Positions 25,896-34,316 are shown, counted from the stretch's first letter. The stretch is 64,000 bases of DNA from UBA1952 sp965246855 (GCA_965246855.1 CBDFFP010000001.1:98179-162178); one strand, 5' to 3'. Program-made: numbers and translations. Notes: generated by a model from the sequence alone, not told the origin.

Positions 25896-26888
25896 TCATA
25901 CCATTTCCTCCGCAAAACGCGCGCGCAAAAGTCCTTCCAAAATCGCTTCAATCTCCGCTGCTGTGTCTGCCGTTACCAACTTCATCCGCCACTCCTTCAT
26001 GTGGGGAATGCCGCGCAGATAGTTGGCATAATGGCGGCGCATTTCCAGTACGCCAAGTTTCTCGCCTTTCCATTCCACCGAACCGGCAAGGTGCTTTCTG
26101 CAAGCGGCAAGGCGCTCTTCCAACGTCGGCGGTGGCAGGTGATTTCCCGTTTCGCGGAAATGTTTGATTTCCCGGAAAATCCAGGGATAACCAATGGCCG
26201 CGCGGCCAATCATCACGCCGTCCACACCGTAACGCTCTTTGTATTCCAGCGCCTTTTCGGGAGAATCAATATCGCCGTTGCCGAAAATCGGAATGTGGAT
26301 GCGCGGGTTGTTTTTCACTTTCGCAATCAGCGTCCAGTCGGCCTCGCCTTTGTAGAGCTGCGCCCGCGTGCGCCCATGAATCGTGAGCGCTTTGATGCCT
26401 TCATCCTGTAAACGCTCCGCCACTTCTTCCACGTTCTTAGAGTCTTCGTCCCAGCCGAGGCGGGTTTTCACCGTTACCGGCAGCGTCGTGCGGCGCACCA
26501 CCGCGCGCGTCAGGCGCACCATCGCGTCCAAGTCTTTCAGCACCGCCGCGCCCGCGCCTTTGCACACTACTTTCTTTACCGGACAGCCAAAGTTGATGTC
26601 CAGAATATCGGGGCCGGTGGTTTCAACAATTTCGGCGGAAAGGCCCATTGCTTCCTCATCGCCGCCAAAAATCTGAATGCCCACAGGCCGCTCTGCCGGA
26701 AAAATATCCAGCTTCTTCCGGCTCTTAATCGCGTCGCGAATGAGGCCCTCGGTGGAAATGAATTCGGTGTAAACAAGGTCTGCGCCATTCTCCTTGCATA
26801 CCGCCCGGAACGGCGGGTCGCTCACGTCTTCCATCGGCGCCAGAAGAAGCGGGAAATGGGGCAACTGCACGGGGCCAATCTGAACCAT
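25896..26888 (-). CDS. dusB: tRNA-dihydrouridine synthase DusB
   Basis: A 330-residue FMN enzyme that reduces uridine in the tRNA D-loop. APMEDVSDPPFRAVC starts the TIM barrel. The catalytic Cys is in KKVVCKGAGAAVLKD (about residue 109), HGRTRAQLYKGEADW carries the FMN phosphate contacts, and GNGDIDSPEKA and MIGRAAIGYPWIF complete the family pattern. The ATG at 26888 fits the family. A 42-codon open extension upstream is discarded because it consists of a 10-nt tandem repeat translated as NLIQPYP. A -7 box lies 6 nt upstream, so the mRNA is probably leaderless. Confidence 0.93.
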   Translation of the reverse strand: MVQIGPVQLPHFPLLLAPMEDVSDPPFRAVCKENGADLVYTEFISTEGLIRDAIKSRKKLDIFPAERPVGIQIFGGDEEAMGLSAEIVETTGPDILDINFGCPVKKVVCKGAGAAVLKDLDAMVRLTRAVVRRTTLPVTVKTRLGWDEDSKNVEEVAERLQDEGIKALTIHGRTRAQLYKGEADWTLIAKVKNNPRIHIPIFGNGDIDSPEKALEYKERYGVDGVMIGRAAIGYPWIFREIKHFRETGNHLPPPTLEERLAACRKHLAGSVEWKGEKLGVLEMRRHYANYLRGIPHMKEWRMKLVTADTAAEIEAILEGLLRARFAEEMV

Positions 26889-26893
26889 AGGGG

Positions 26894-26901
26894 CAAAAAT
26901 A
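26894..26901 (-). promoter_or_regulatory. Candidate -7 box (TATTTTTG) for dusB
   Basis: TATTTTTG on the minus strand, ending 5 nt before the dusB ATG. Transcription would start at or next to the start codon. Confidence 0.5.
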
Positions 26902-26910
26902 CGGAAGGCC

Positions 26911-26953
26911 AAGGGGGTTGGATAAGGTTGGATAAGGTTGGATAAGGTTGGAG
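26911..26953. repeat. 10-nt tandem repeat GATAAGGTTG
   Basis: Three perfect copies of GATAAGGTTG at 26921-26950 with partial copies on both sides, directly upstream of the dusB promoter box. The unit is close to one helical turn. Confidence 0.85.
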
Positions 26954-26982
26954 TGTTCTTCAAAAAATAAGCAAGGAGATAC

Positions 26983-27190
26983 TTTTTGTGCAAAAACGAC
27001 TCTTTTCTGTACAAAAATCAATGCAGAAGGGGCTACGATAAATATCGTAGCCCTTGTGTCAATGCAGAAACCGTTTCGCCGAATAGCGCAGCACTTTCCC
27101 CGATGCGGAAATGGCTTCAAACGATATCGCAGCGCTTAAATCGATACAGAAGGAGTTTCAAACAATATCGGAGCGTCTGGGCATAGAATA
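26983..27190. repeat. Tandem array C: 41-nt unit, 4-5 copies
   Basis: ATGCAGAA blocks recur at 27021, 27062, 27103 and 27144 (ATACAGAA in the last), exactly 41 nt apart, with a degenerate copy before them. Each unit divides into halves of 21 and 20 nt that both begin near CGAT or AATG. The first full copy contains a perfect 10-bp hairpin, GGGCTACGAT / ATCGTAGCCC (27030-27053). It fills most of the 375-base gap between dusB and prfC. Confidence 0.85.
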
Positions 27191-27263
27191 TCCGGCCCTC
27201 CGACTATTGCCCGAAAAGGAAACCGCAGGACTTACCCGGTTTTGAAAAAAATATTCAACGGCG

Positions 27264-28850
27264 CTATCCTCCCACCTTAAACTCGCTCGTCTCGTGGAAC
27301 GTAATGTCCGGGTTGTTTTGCTTTTCGGTGTTGAGGAACCATTCACTTTGTGCCAGATACACGAGGTTGCCATCTTTGTCGGTCATTACGTTGGCTTGTT
27401 TGAAGCGGGTAAATTCTTCCAGCTTTTGCTTGTCGCCGGTAATCCAGCAAGCTTTGTAGAACGGCAGGGAAACAAACGCACACGACGCGCCGTATTCCTG
27501 CTGCAGGCGGTATTGAATCACTTCAAACTGAAGCTCGCCCACGCAGCCAATCACTTTTCTATTCCCGCCGTGCTGCGTGAAGAGTTGCGCCACGCCTTCG
27601 TCGGTAAGCTGGTTGATGCCTTTCTCCAACTGCTTTGTTTTCATCGGGTCTTTGTTCACCAGCTCCTTAAAAATCTCTGGAGAGAACGACGGAATGCCGG
27701 TGAATTGCAGCACTTCGCCCTCGGTCAGCGTGTCGCCGATTTTGAAATTGCCGGTGTCAAAAAGGCCCACCACATCGCCGGGAAAAGCTTCTTCAATCAC
27801 GTCTTTGCTGCGCGCCATAAAAGAGTATGGAGCAGAAAAGCGCACGTCTTTTTGAAGCCGCGTGTGTTTGAAGTATTTGTTGCGCTCAAACCGTCCGCTG
27901 CATACCCTCAGAAACGCGATCCGGTCCCGGTGACGCGGGTCCAGATTGGCGTGAATCTTGAAAATAAAGCCCGTGAACTTCGCTTCGCCCGGTGCTACTT
28001 CGCGCTTGTCGGTAGCGCGCGGCAGCGGCTCCGGCGCTATCTGAATAAAAGTGTTCAGCAGCTCGCGCACGCCGAAATTGTTTACCGCAGAGCCAAAGAA
28101 AACCGGCGCAATTTTTCCGGCCCGGTAGTCGTCCTTATCCAGCGCGCCATATACGCCTTCAATCAGTTCCACGTCTTCGCGCAGTTGCGCTGCGTCGCGC
28201 TCGCCAATGAGGCGGTCTAATTCGGGAGAAGCAAGGTCTTCAATGGGAACACTGTTTTCTTCCGTCGCTTTTTGGGCAGCAGCGAAGAGTAAAAGGCTTT
28301 TATCGTGCAGGTCATACACGCCTTTGAATTCCTTGCCCTGCCCAATGGGCCATGCCATCGGATGCAGGGAAATTTTCAGCTCTTTTTCAATCTCGTCCAT
28401 CAGATCGAAAGGCAACTTTCCGTCGCGGTCCATTTTGTTCACAAACACAATTACAGGCGTGTCGCGCATCCGGCACACTTCCATCAGGCGGCGCGTCTGC
28501 TCCTCTACCCCATTCACCGAATCAATCACGAGAATTACCGAATCTACCGCCGTCAGCGTGCGATAGGTGTCTTCAGCAAAGTCTTTGTGGCCGGGCGTGT
28601 CGAGGAGATTTATCAGCGTGTCGGCATACTCAAACGACATCACCGAAGTGGCCACCGAGATTCCCCGTTGCCGCTCAATCTCCATAAAATCCGAGGTCGC
28701 GCCTTTCTTGATTTTATTGCTTTTCACCGCGCCTGCTACCTGTATCGCGCCGCCAAAAAGCAGAAGCTTTTCGGTGAGCGTGGTCTTGCCCGCATCGGGG
28801 TGAGAAATAATGGCGAAGGTGCGGCGACGGGAAATTTCTGGTTCGTACAT
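27264..28850 (-). CDS. prfC: Peptide chain release factor 3
   Basis: A 528-residue translational GTPase that recycles RF1/RF2 from terminated ribosomes. G1 SHPDAGKTTLTEKLL, G2 region RGISVATSVMSF, G3 DTPGHKDFAED and G4 NKMDRDG are all present, followed by the beta-barrel domain II and the RF3 C-terminal domain (CVGELQFEVIQYRLQQEYGA is 20 residues of it). I start at MYEPEISRRR (ATG at 28848-28850). The ATG four codons upstream lies in a heptamer repeat and adds only MTHV. Confidence 0.95.
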   Translation of the reverse strand: MYEPEISRRRTFAIISHPDAGKTTLTEKLLLFGGAIQVAGAVKSNKIKKGATSDFMEIERQRGISVATSVMSFEYADTLINLLDTPGHKDFAEDTYRTLTAVDSVILVIDSVNGVEEQTRRLMEVCRMRDTPVIVFVNKMDRDGKLPFDLMDEIEKELKISLHPMAWPIGQGKEFKGVYDLHDKSLLLFAAAQKATEENSVPIEDLASPELDRLIGERDAAQLREDVELIEGVYGALDKDDYRAGKIAPVFFGSAVNNFGVRELLNTFIQIAPEPLPRATDKREVAPGEAKFTGFIFKIHANLDPRHRDRIAFLRVCSGRFERNKYFKHTRLQKDVRFSAPYSFMARSKDVIEEAFPGDVVGLFDTGNFKIGDTLTEGEVLQFTGIPSFSPEIFKELVNKDPMKTKQLEKGINQLTDEGVAQLFTQHGGNRKVIGCVGELQFEVIQYRLQQEYGASCAFVSLPFYKACWITGDKQKLEEFTRFKQANVMTDKDGNLVYLAQSEWFLNTEKQNNPDITFHETSEFKVGG

Positions 28851-28851
28851 A

Positions 28852-28960
28852 ACATGAGTCATAGGTCATGGGTCATGGGTCATGGGTTATCCTACATGGA
28901 TGATGACCTATTATTTACAGCCTGTGGCCATGACTTATGACCTATGACTCATGACCTATG
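28852..28960. repeat. Inverted pair of 7-nt tandem repeats (GGTCATG)
   Basis: Copies of GGTCATG at 28852-28889 face copies of the complementary ATGACCT at 28926-28960 around a central spacer, giving a large imperfect hairpin in the prfC 5' region. The same heptamer occurs at 2519-2543 across the stop codon of the metallohydrolase gene. Confidence 0.75.
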
Positions 28961-28980
28961 TTTTGGGTCGCAAAGGTGTG

Positions 28981-28988
28981 TAGATTTG
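28981..28988 (+). promoter_or_regulatory. Candidate -7 box TAGATTTG
   Basis: Matches TAnnTTTG, 18 nt before the ATG of the membrane protein gene at 29007. A TTTG lies 15 nt upstream, shorter than the usual spacing. Confidence 0.45.
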
Positions 28989-29006
28989 CGCACATTGCTT
29001 CCCCCT

Positions 29007-29564
29007 ATGGACCCGTTGCATTTTCAGGACGATTTTATTGCGGAATTCCGGGCCGGTCAGGCTTTCGTCCGGGCGCAGATTGAACGCTTTGACCCGCTGG
29101 CGGCTTCGCTCCGCCGCCGGTCAGTGGCGCATTTTCTGGGTGCAGGCGTTTTGCTGTTTTTGGAAATCGCGCTTTACGTAGGTGTAGCAGCCTGCGTGGC
29201 GCTCTTTATTTTCAAAGACAACCTGTATCCCTTTTACTTGCTTACGCGCTTTCACCGCCCGGAATTTGAAGCGCTCATCGGGAAAGGCAATATAGCCAAC
29301 CTCCAAGTGCTGGTTTGGGCGCTGGTGGGAACGATTGCACTGCTGCTTTACGCAGTGGCGCGCAACGTACGAGGTATTCGCCACAGGAACGCTGTGCTGG
29401 CCCGCACCGGCTCTACGATAAAAAGCTTTTTGGGGGAATTGTTGCAACGCAAATCGGCGCAGGACGCACTGGAACAACGCCACTACGCTGCCCTGCCGAT
29501 GGTGGACACCTATTCGTCTGTGGTAAGCGTGAATGATGTGCCCAATCCGGGTTACGGAGCGTGA
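29007..29564 (+). CDS. Small membrane protein of unknown function
   Basis: 185 residues from the ATG at 29007; the open frame upstream lies inside repeats and the promoter. A soluble N-terminal 40 residues (FIAEFRAGQAFVRAQIERF) lead to two hydrophobic helices, AGVLLFLEIALYVGVAACVA and LVWALVGTIALLLYAVA, with a helical cytoplasmic tail rich in Arg and Gln. I do not recognise a family. The next gene, encoding a nucleoside phosphorylase, starts 73 nt downstream and may be co-transcribed. Confidence 0.7.
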   Translation: MDPLHFQDDFIAEFRAGQAFVRAQIERFDPLAASLRRRSVAHFLGAGVLLFLEIALYVGVAACVALFIFKDNLYPFYLLTRFHRPEFEALIGKGNIANLQVLVWALVGTIALLLYAVARNVRGIRHRNAVLARTGSTIKSFLGELLQRKSAQDALEQRHYAALPMVDTYSSVVSVNDVPNPGYGA

Positions 29565-29637
29565 GGCGTATGTCCTCCTCGTAAGGCCATGTTTTGCAAA
29601 TAATCTTCTATCCCTGTTTTCTATCTCCGCACTCCCT

Positions 29638-30465
29638 ATGAATGCCGTTTCTCTCTACGACCGCATCCAGCAAACCGCTGATTTCCTCCGCCCCTTCCTC
29701 TCCGAAAAACCCGCTGCCGGCATCATCCTCGGCTCCGGCTTGGGTGGACTTGTGGACACGGTGGAAATCCTTCACCGCCTGCCTTATGAAAGCATTCCGG
29801 GCTTTCCTGCCTCTACCGTAAAAGGCCATGCAGGCGCGCTGATTATTGGCCGCCTTAGTGGGAAGCTGGTGGTGATGCTGGCCGGGCGCTTCCACTATTA
29901 CGAAGGCTACGACATGGACACAGTCACGTTTCCCGTGCGCGTGATGAAGGCGCTGGGCTGCGAAACCTTGATTGTTTCCAATGCTGCCGGGGCTATGAAC
30001 GCGGCCTACCGCGTGGGCGATATTGTACTCCTCCGCGACCACATCAACCTCTTCCCCGAACATCCACTTCGCGGCCCTAATGACGAGCGCCTTGGCACCC
30101 GTTTTCCCGACATGACGGAGCCGTATAGCCTGGCGCTTTTAGAGAAAGCACAGGCCATTGCCACAACACAGAATCTACACGTCCACACAGGTGTGTATGT
30201 GGGCCTGCAAGGCCCTACGTTTGAGACAAAAGCGGAGTACCGCTGGCTCCACACGATTGGCGGCGACGTGGTGGGAATGAGTACCGTACCGGAAGTGATT
30301 GTGGCGATACACGGTGGCATGAAAGTCTTTGGCGCAAGCATCGTGACCGACCTCGGCATCCGGGAGGACAATAACGTGATCACCCACGAAGAAGTGTTGG
30401 AAGCAGCCAACGCCGCTGCGCCGAAGCTGGCAAGATTGGTGGCAGAACTGGTGGCAACATTATAG
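29638..30465 (+). CDS. Purine nucleoside phosphorylase (trimeric type I)
   Basis: 275 residues. It splits purine nucleosides to base and ribose-1-phosphate in purine salvage. Phosphate-binding IILGSGLGGL, the TVKGHAGALIIGR and AGRFHYYEGY blocks, VSNAAGAMN, ETKAEYRWLHTIGGDVVGMS and the base-binding SIVTDLGIREDNNVITHEEV with the Asn of this class are all visible. The start is the ATG at 29638, which gives the family length; the longer frame begins inside the preceding gene and adds a non-homologous stretch. Confidence 0.93.
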   Translation: MNAVSLYDRIQQTADFLRPFLSEKPAAGIILGSGLGGLVDTVEILHRLPYESIPGFPASTVKGHAGALIIGRLSGKLVVMLAGRFHYYEGYDMDTVTFPVRVMKALGCETLIVSNAAGAMNAAYRVGDIVLLRDHINLFPEHPLRGPNDERLGTRFPDMTEPYSLALLEKAQAIATTQNLHVHTGVYVGLQGPTFETKAEYRWLHTIGGDVVGMSTVPEVIVAIHGGMKVFGASIVTDLGIREDNNVITHEEVLEAANAAAPKLARLVAELVATL

Positions 30466-30524
30466 AGGTTGGAGAGGCTTCGGCTGAATGTCTATTTTTA
30501 CGGTCTTTTAGAAGAACCTTTTCC

Positions 30525-32117
30525 ATGAAAAAACTTTTTACCCTTCTTTTCTTTTTCGCCGCAGCCACGGCGTTTGCGCAGGCACCCGGCATCCAGTGGC
30601 AGAAAACTTTGGGAGGAAGCCTCGCCGATTATGGTGGCTCCGTTCGGCAAACGCGCGACGGCGGCTACATCATGGCCGGCTCCAGTTCTTCCAGCGACGG
30701 CGACGTACCAGGCAATAAAGGAAATGCCGACCTCTGGGTGGTGAAAACGGACGGCGCGAACACTATCCAATGGGCCAAAAACTACGGCGGTTCGGCCAAA
30801 GACGGCGACGCTGTGATGGTGGACCTGACAGCAGACGGTGGCTATGTGGTGGTAGCAACTACAGGTTCGGCTTCCCCTTCGGGCCCCAACCCTCTTCCCC
30901 CTATCGACGGCGACGTAACAAACAATCGCGGCGACAAGGATTATTGGGTGCTCAAGCTGGACAGCAATGGCGCGCTCCAATGGCAGAAATGCCTCGGTGG
31001 GCGCTACGATGATGCAGGTACTTCTATCCACCAGACGACCGACAGCGGATACATTGTTTGCGGCTACACCTCCTCCGACAACGGCGACGTAGCGGGTGGC
31101 GGCTTTCATGCAGGCTCCGCTGATGCTTGGGTGGTGAAGCTGAATGACACCGGAATGGTGGAATGGGGTAAATGCCTCGGCGGCGGCAATCTGGACTATG
31201 GCCGCGAAGCGCGGCAGACGGCAGACGGCGGCTACATCGTTGCGTGCCTTACGGCCTCTGCCGATGGCGACGTAACAGGCAACCATGGCGGCTACGAAGC
31301 GTGGGTAGTAAAGCTTAGCAGCGGCGGCGCAATGCAATGGCAAAAATGCCTCGGCGGAACAGGCACAGATGATGCTTATGGTATCCTGCAAGCAAATGAC
31401 GGCGGTTATGTAATGGCTGGCAAAACGGCCTCCTCCGACGGCGATGTAACTTTTAATCACGGTAACGGCACGGACGATTATTGGGTGGTGAAGCTGGACA
31501 ACACGGGCAACACGATTCAGTGGCAGCGGACTTTTGGGGGCTCTTCCTCCGAAGCAGCGCGCGGCATTCAGAAAGTACCAAGCGGCGGCTATGTGGTAAC
31601 CGGCTACTCGCTCTCCAACGACGGCGATGTAACCGGACATCACGGCGGCACAAATAAGAACGACTATTGGATATTGAAGCTGAACAGTTCCGGCAATCTG
31701 GTGTGGCAAACTTCGCTGGGCGGAACCGACGACGACTATGCATACGCCATTGAGCCAACTACAGGCGGCGGCTTTATTGCAGGCGGATATACCTATTCTA
31801 CCGACGGCGATGTGGCAAGCCGCCACACCGATGCCGAATACTGGATGGTAAAGCTCAACCCCGACCCCACCGCCGTTTCCAACATCAACACACCCGAAAC
31901 CTTCTTCCTTTCCCCCAACCCGGCCACCACCGAAGTGCGCATCCAGACAAGCGAACCCATCCGCGCCGTTCTCCTGACCGACATCAGCGGCAAGGTGGTT
32001 TTTCGGGGCGGCAATATAACCGTTATCCCCACCGCGGCGCTGGCAAACGGCCTGTACTTCGTGCGTGTCCAGACTACCAACGGAATGACCACGCAGAAGG
32101 TGCTGGTGCAGCACTAA
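30525..32117 (+). CDS. Secreted repeat (propeller-like) protein with T9SS sorting domain
   Basis: 530 residues. A signal peptide (LFTLLFFFAAATAFAQ) is followed by about eight repeats of 55-65 residues, each with an IQWQKxLGG start, a QTxDGGYIVAG core, SDGDVxGNxG and a VVKLD end. Such repeats resemble SBBP-like beta-propeller blades. The C-terminal 80 residues form a T9SS type A domain (FLSPNPATTEVRIQTS ... LANGLYFVRVQTTNGMTTQKV). It is probably an extracellular scaffold or binding protein of unknown ligand. A long open frame on the other strand is a shadow of the repeats. Confidence 0.87.
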   Translation: MKKLFTLLFFFAAATAFAQAPGIQWQKTLGGSLADYGGSVRQTRDGGYIMAGSSSSSDGDVPGNKGNADLWVVKTDGANTIQWAKNYGGSAKDGDAVMVDLTADGGYVVVATTGSASPSGPNPLPPIDGDVTNNRGDKDYWVLKLDSNGALQWQKCLGGRYDDAGTSIHQTTDSGYIVCGYTSSDNGDVAGGGFHAGSADAWVVKLNDTGMVEWGKCLGGGNLDYGREARQTADGGYIVACLTASADGDVTGNHGGYEAWVVKLSSGGAMQWQKCLGGTGTDDAYGILQANDGGYVMAGKTASSDGDVTFNHGNGTDDYWVVKLDNTGNTIQWQRTFGGSSSEAARGIQKVPSGGYVVTGYSLSNDGDVTGHHGGTNKNDYWILKLNSSGNLVWQTSLGGTDDDYAYAIEPTTGGGFIAGGYTYSTDGDVASRHTDAEYWMVKLNPDPTAVSNINTPETFFLSPNPATTEVRIQTSEPIRAVLLTDISGKVVFRGGNITVIPTAALANGLYFVRVQTTNGMTTQKVLVQH

Positions 32118-32146
32118 CTAACCACAGAGCCGCCTAAAAACAGAAC

Positions 32147-32226
32147 GTCCTCCCGACGAAGGAGGGATCTGCTCAATGACTGCGCTATCGCTTTGTCCGG
32201 GCAGATTCCTCCTTCGTCGGGAGGAC
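32147..32226. repeat. Palindromic repeat, GTCCTCCCGACGAAGGAGG type
   Basis: Arms GTCCTCCCGACGAAGGAGG and its complement flank a 40-nt variable loop. It is a diverged copy of the palindrome at 4043-4103, with both arms changed in step. Confidence 0.75.
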
Positions 32227-32250
32227 ACACATTTTGATGGCACCCACATA

Positions 32251-32292
32251 AAAACACCCGTCTGGTTCCTTGGAAACCAGACGGGTGTTTTT
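32251..32292. terminator. Bidirectional terminator between convergent genes
   Basis: Perfect stem AAAACACCCGTCTGGTTTCC-type with arms of about 18 nt and a tight TTGG-containing loop. It is flanked by A and T runs and serves the T9SS repeat gene on the plus strand and the DUF6261 gene on the minus strand. Confidence 0.85.
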
Positions 32293-32317
32293 GTTTGTGC
32301 GGAAAGGCATTTCTCCC

Positions 32318-33052
32318 TTACGGCGTGGGCGTAGTGCCGCCGCCTGCCTGCCGGGCCAGCAGGGCGTTGTAGCGGTCCCGGATATTGTTGATATTACCCA
32401 GCAAAGTGGCCCATACCTGCGCACGGCGGGAAGAGATATACAGCGCCTCTACGCGCTCCACCAGCGCCTTATAGGCCGCTTCTGCTGCCGGGCGCATCTG
32501 CGTCAGCGTTGGGGTGTTGCCCGCGTTGGGGTTCTCGGCGTTGCGCGCGGCATAGGCCGTGTTGAAGTCGTTGTTGGCATTGCGCAGTTCCGCCACCTCC
32601 AAACCTATGCCCAGCGTGGTCACGTCCGGGGCCAGCGTGGTGTTCAGGTCTTGCATCAGGCTACTGATGGCGGTGGTTTCGTCTTGATACACCATGCCGT
32701 TAATGTTTTCATACGCGTCAAAGTAATGAAGGATGCGCTGCGCCGCCGCCTTGCGGGCCGGCACTATCGAGAGACTAAAGCCGCGCACAACCCCGCTGAT
32801 ACAGGAGTTGGCAGTATCGCGCCGCAGGTCCAGCGCCTGAAGTACGGGCGTGTTCATAGAGCCATTCGGCGAGAGGTATTCCGCATCCATCGGCGCGCGG
32901 GCGGTGGCAGCATTGGTCATCTCCGGCTGCACCTGCGCCAGGTCGGCGGGCACGGTCAGGATGTTGGTAACCGCAGTAGTGGTGTCGCTTACCAATTGAA
33001 GCAGCGTTGGGATGCGCAGGTGTGTAACGGAGAGGGAACGGAGATTGCTCAT
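32318..33052 (-). CDS. DUF6261-like protein
   Basis: 244 residues from the ATG at 33050-33052; the upstream frame is unlike a protein. All-helical and cytoplasmic, with SNLRSLSVTHLRIPTLLQLV near the start and a central QDETTAISSLMQDLNT block followed by LGIGLEVAELRNANNDF and AYKALVERVEALY. These match my memory of DUF6261, a Bacteroidota family often in many paralogues. The function is unknown. A 41-nt repeat array begins 100 nt upstream. A proline-rich tail ends the protein. Confidence 0.72.
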   Translation of the reverse strand: MSNLRSLSVTHLRIPTLLQLVSDTTTAVTNILTVPADLAQVQPEMTNAATARAPMDAEYLSPNGSMNTPVLQALDLRRDTANSCISGVVRGFSLSIVPARKAAAQRILHYFDAYENINGMVYQDETTAISSLMQDLNTTLAPDVTTLGIGLEVAELRNANNDFNTAYAARNAENPNAGNTPTLTQMRPAAEAAYKALVERVEALYISSRRAQVWATLLGNINNIRDRYNALLARQAGGGTTPTP

Positions 33053-33152
33053 GGCAAAAAGAAAAAAGCGGTCAATGGAGGATGTAAATATAAAAACAGC
33101 GTCTCCGATTTTGCAAATCCACCATCGTATTGTCATGGAACTTGATACCATA

Positions 33153-33335
33153 GCGTGCCGGAGGCTTCGGCAGCCCGTGGACGTCGGTTCACAGCGTGCC
33201 GGAAGGTTGGGCAGCCCGTGGACGGCGGTTCACAACGTGCCGGAAGCTTCGGCAGCCCATGGACGGAGGTTCACAGCGCGCCGGAAGCTTCGGCAGCCCG
33301 TGGACGTCGGTTCACAGCGTGCCGGAGCCTTGGCG
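33153..33335. repeat. Tandem array D: 41-nt unit, about 4.5 copies
   Basis: GCGTGCCGGA blocks at 33153, 33194, 33235, 33276 and 33317 are each 41 nt apart; the unit continues AGCTTCGGCAGCCCGTGGAC and then GTCGGTTCACA. Copies are about 85-95 percent alike, the best conserved of the six arrays. It lies in the 438-base gap between divergent genes. Confidence 0.92.
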
Positions 33336-33432
33336 GGGAATAATCGCTTGTCGGGCGCGCTGTGGGAAGCCGGTTGCTTTCGGGATTTTTTATGGATTAG
33401 GAAGACAGACGGGAGGCAATGGTGTTTAGGCG

Positions 33433-33464
33433 TTTGTGGGAAGTAAAGGCGCGTATTAGATTTG
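33433..33464 (+). promoter_or_regulatory. Bacteroidota promoter TTTG-N20-TAGATTTG
   Basis: TTTG at 33433-33436, 20 nt, then TAGATTTG at 33457-33464: both boxes match consensus at normal spacing. Transcription should start near 33471 and run through a small open frame (33491) into the lipoprotein gene (33691). Confidence 0.6.
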
Positions 33465-33490
33465 TCTTTTTCTTCCAAATCCTTTCTCCC

Positions 33491-33676
33491 ATGAAGTGGC
33501 AGGAGAGCTGCGGTGGCTCCAGCGAAAACGTTCTGTCGTTGGTTCCGCAAACAGCAGATGGGGAGGTTTCCCAGTGCCGCATCAAGCTGTCCTGCGTGCT
33601 GGAAATATGGCTCGTGGGGAACAAGATTGACCGCCAAATTCCCCGCGCTGACCGCGACGTAAAAATCACCGTTTAA
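33491..33676 (+). CDS. Possible small leader ORF, unknown
   Basis: 61 codons from the ATG at 33491, about 20 nt downstream of a good promoter and ending 14 nt before the lipoprotein ATG. The product has a hydrophobic middle (CRIKLSCVLEIWLVG) and no signal peptide or recognisable family. It could be a small gene, a leader peptide, or simply untranslated mRNA; position is the only argument for it. Confidence 0.35.
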   Translation: MKWQESCGGSSENVLSLVPQTADGEVSQCRIKLSCVLEIWLVGNKIDRQIPRADRDVKITV

Positions 33677-33690
33677 ATAACTTTCAATTC

Positions 33691-34140
33691 ATGAAAAAAC
33701 ACCTCCTCCTTGCCGCCGCCATGCTTTCACTGGCCGCCTGCAAGAAATCCGACAACGCCTCCTCTTCCTCTACACCTGCGCTAAACACGTGGAAGATTGA
33801 TGGGAATACCTACGTGGCAAGTAGTGTAGTTAGAAGCAAGGATGCCCTAACCATTACCGGCAGCAAAGGCGGGAAGCAATCGTACGCAATATTGGCGTTT
33901 CCTACTATGCCAAACATCTCTTCCAAAATCAGGTTGGGCGTATCCGGGCCACTCAACGTCCGCGCTTTTGTGGATTCCTTTGGCGAGATGGATTGTCGGT
34001 ATCAGGACGCTAGGGTGGATGCGACGGTAACCGTTGCCAATAGCAAACTAAACGTCGTAGTGCCGTCCGTGTGGCTTTATTCCTATACGCGTGGCGTGTT
34101 GGATAGCATGCGCTTTGAGTGCAATATTCAAGAGCCGTAA
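33691..34140 (+). CDS. Small lipoprotein of unknown function
   Basis: 149 residues. A type II signal peptide ends in LSLAACKK, so Cys17 should be lipidated. A Ser-rich linker and a short beta-rich domain follow (NTWKIDGNTYVASS, ALTITGSKGGKQSYAILAF, LNVRAFVDS, ATVTVANSKLNVVVPSVWLY). This layout is common among small Bacteroidota lipoproteins of unknown role. No catalytic motif is visible. Transcription probably starts at the promoter at 33433 and ends at the hairpins at 34225-34316. Confidence 0.75.
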   Translation: MKKHLLLAAAMLSLAACKKSDNASSSSTPALNTWKIDGNTYVASSVVRSKDALTITGSKGGKQSYAILAFPTMPNISSKIRLGVSGPLNVRAFVDSFGEMDCRYQDARVDATVTVANSKLNVVVPSVWLYSYTRGVLDSMRFECNIQEP

Positions 34141-34224
34141 CAATCTCGTGTCTCGTATTTACACCTTAAAGCCGGAGCTGTGCACTGACAAGGCGAACCG
34201 GTTTAGATAGGTATTAGCCCGTCA

Positions 34225-34257
34225 AACCTTGGGAGGTCTTGGAGACCTCCCAAGGTT
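34225..34257. repeat. Perfect palindrome AACCTTGGGAGGTC
   Basis: AACCTTGGGAGGTC and its exact complement around a TTGGA-type loop. This is a widespread kind of short palindrome in Bacteroidota, here between two convergent genes. Confidence 0.7.
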
Positions 34258-34269
34258 TTCCCTCAAACA

Positions 34270-34316
34270 GAAATCCCCACCTGTCCCGTTTTGGAAACGG
34301 GACAGGTGGGGATTTC
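34270..34316. terminator. Bidirectional terminator hairpin
   Basis: A 22-bp perfect stem (GAAATCCCCACCTGTCCCG and complement) with a TGG loop, sited between the convergent lipoprotein and 87-residue protein genes. Confidence 0.75.

Noticed and set aside
30498..32114. 538-residue open frame opposite the T9SS repeat protein
   Set aside because: It is the antisense of a repeat-rich gene with a signal peptide and sorting domain; its own translation shows only repeats without family features.
33397..33669. 90-residue minus-strand frame before the lipoprotein
   Set aside because: No start context, no family; it lies opposite a region with a good plus-strand promoter.
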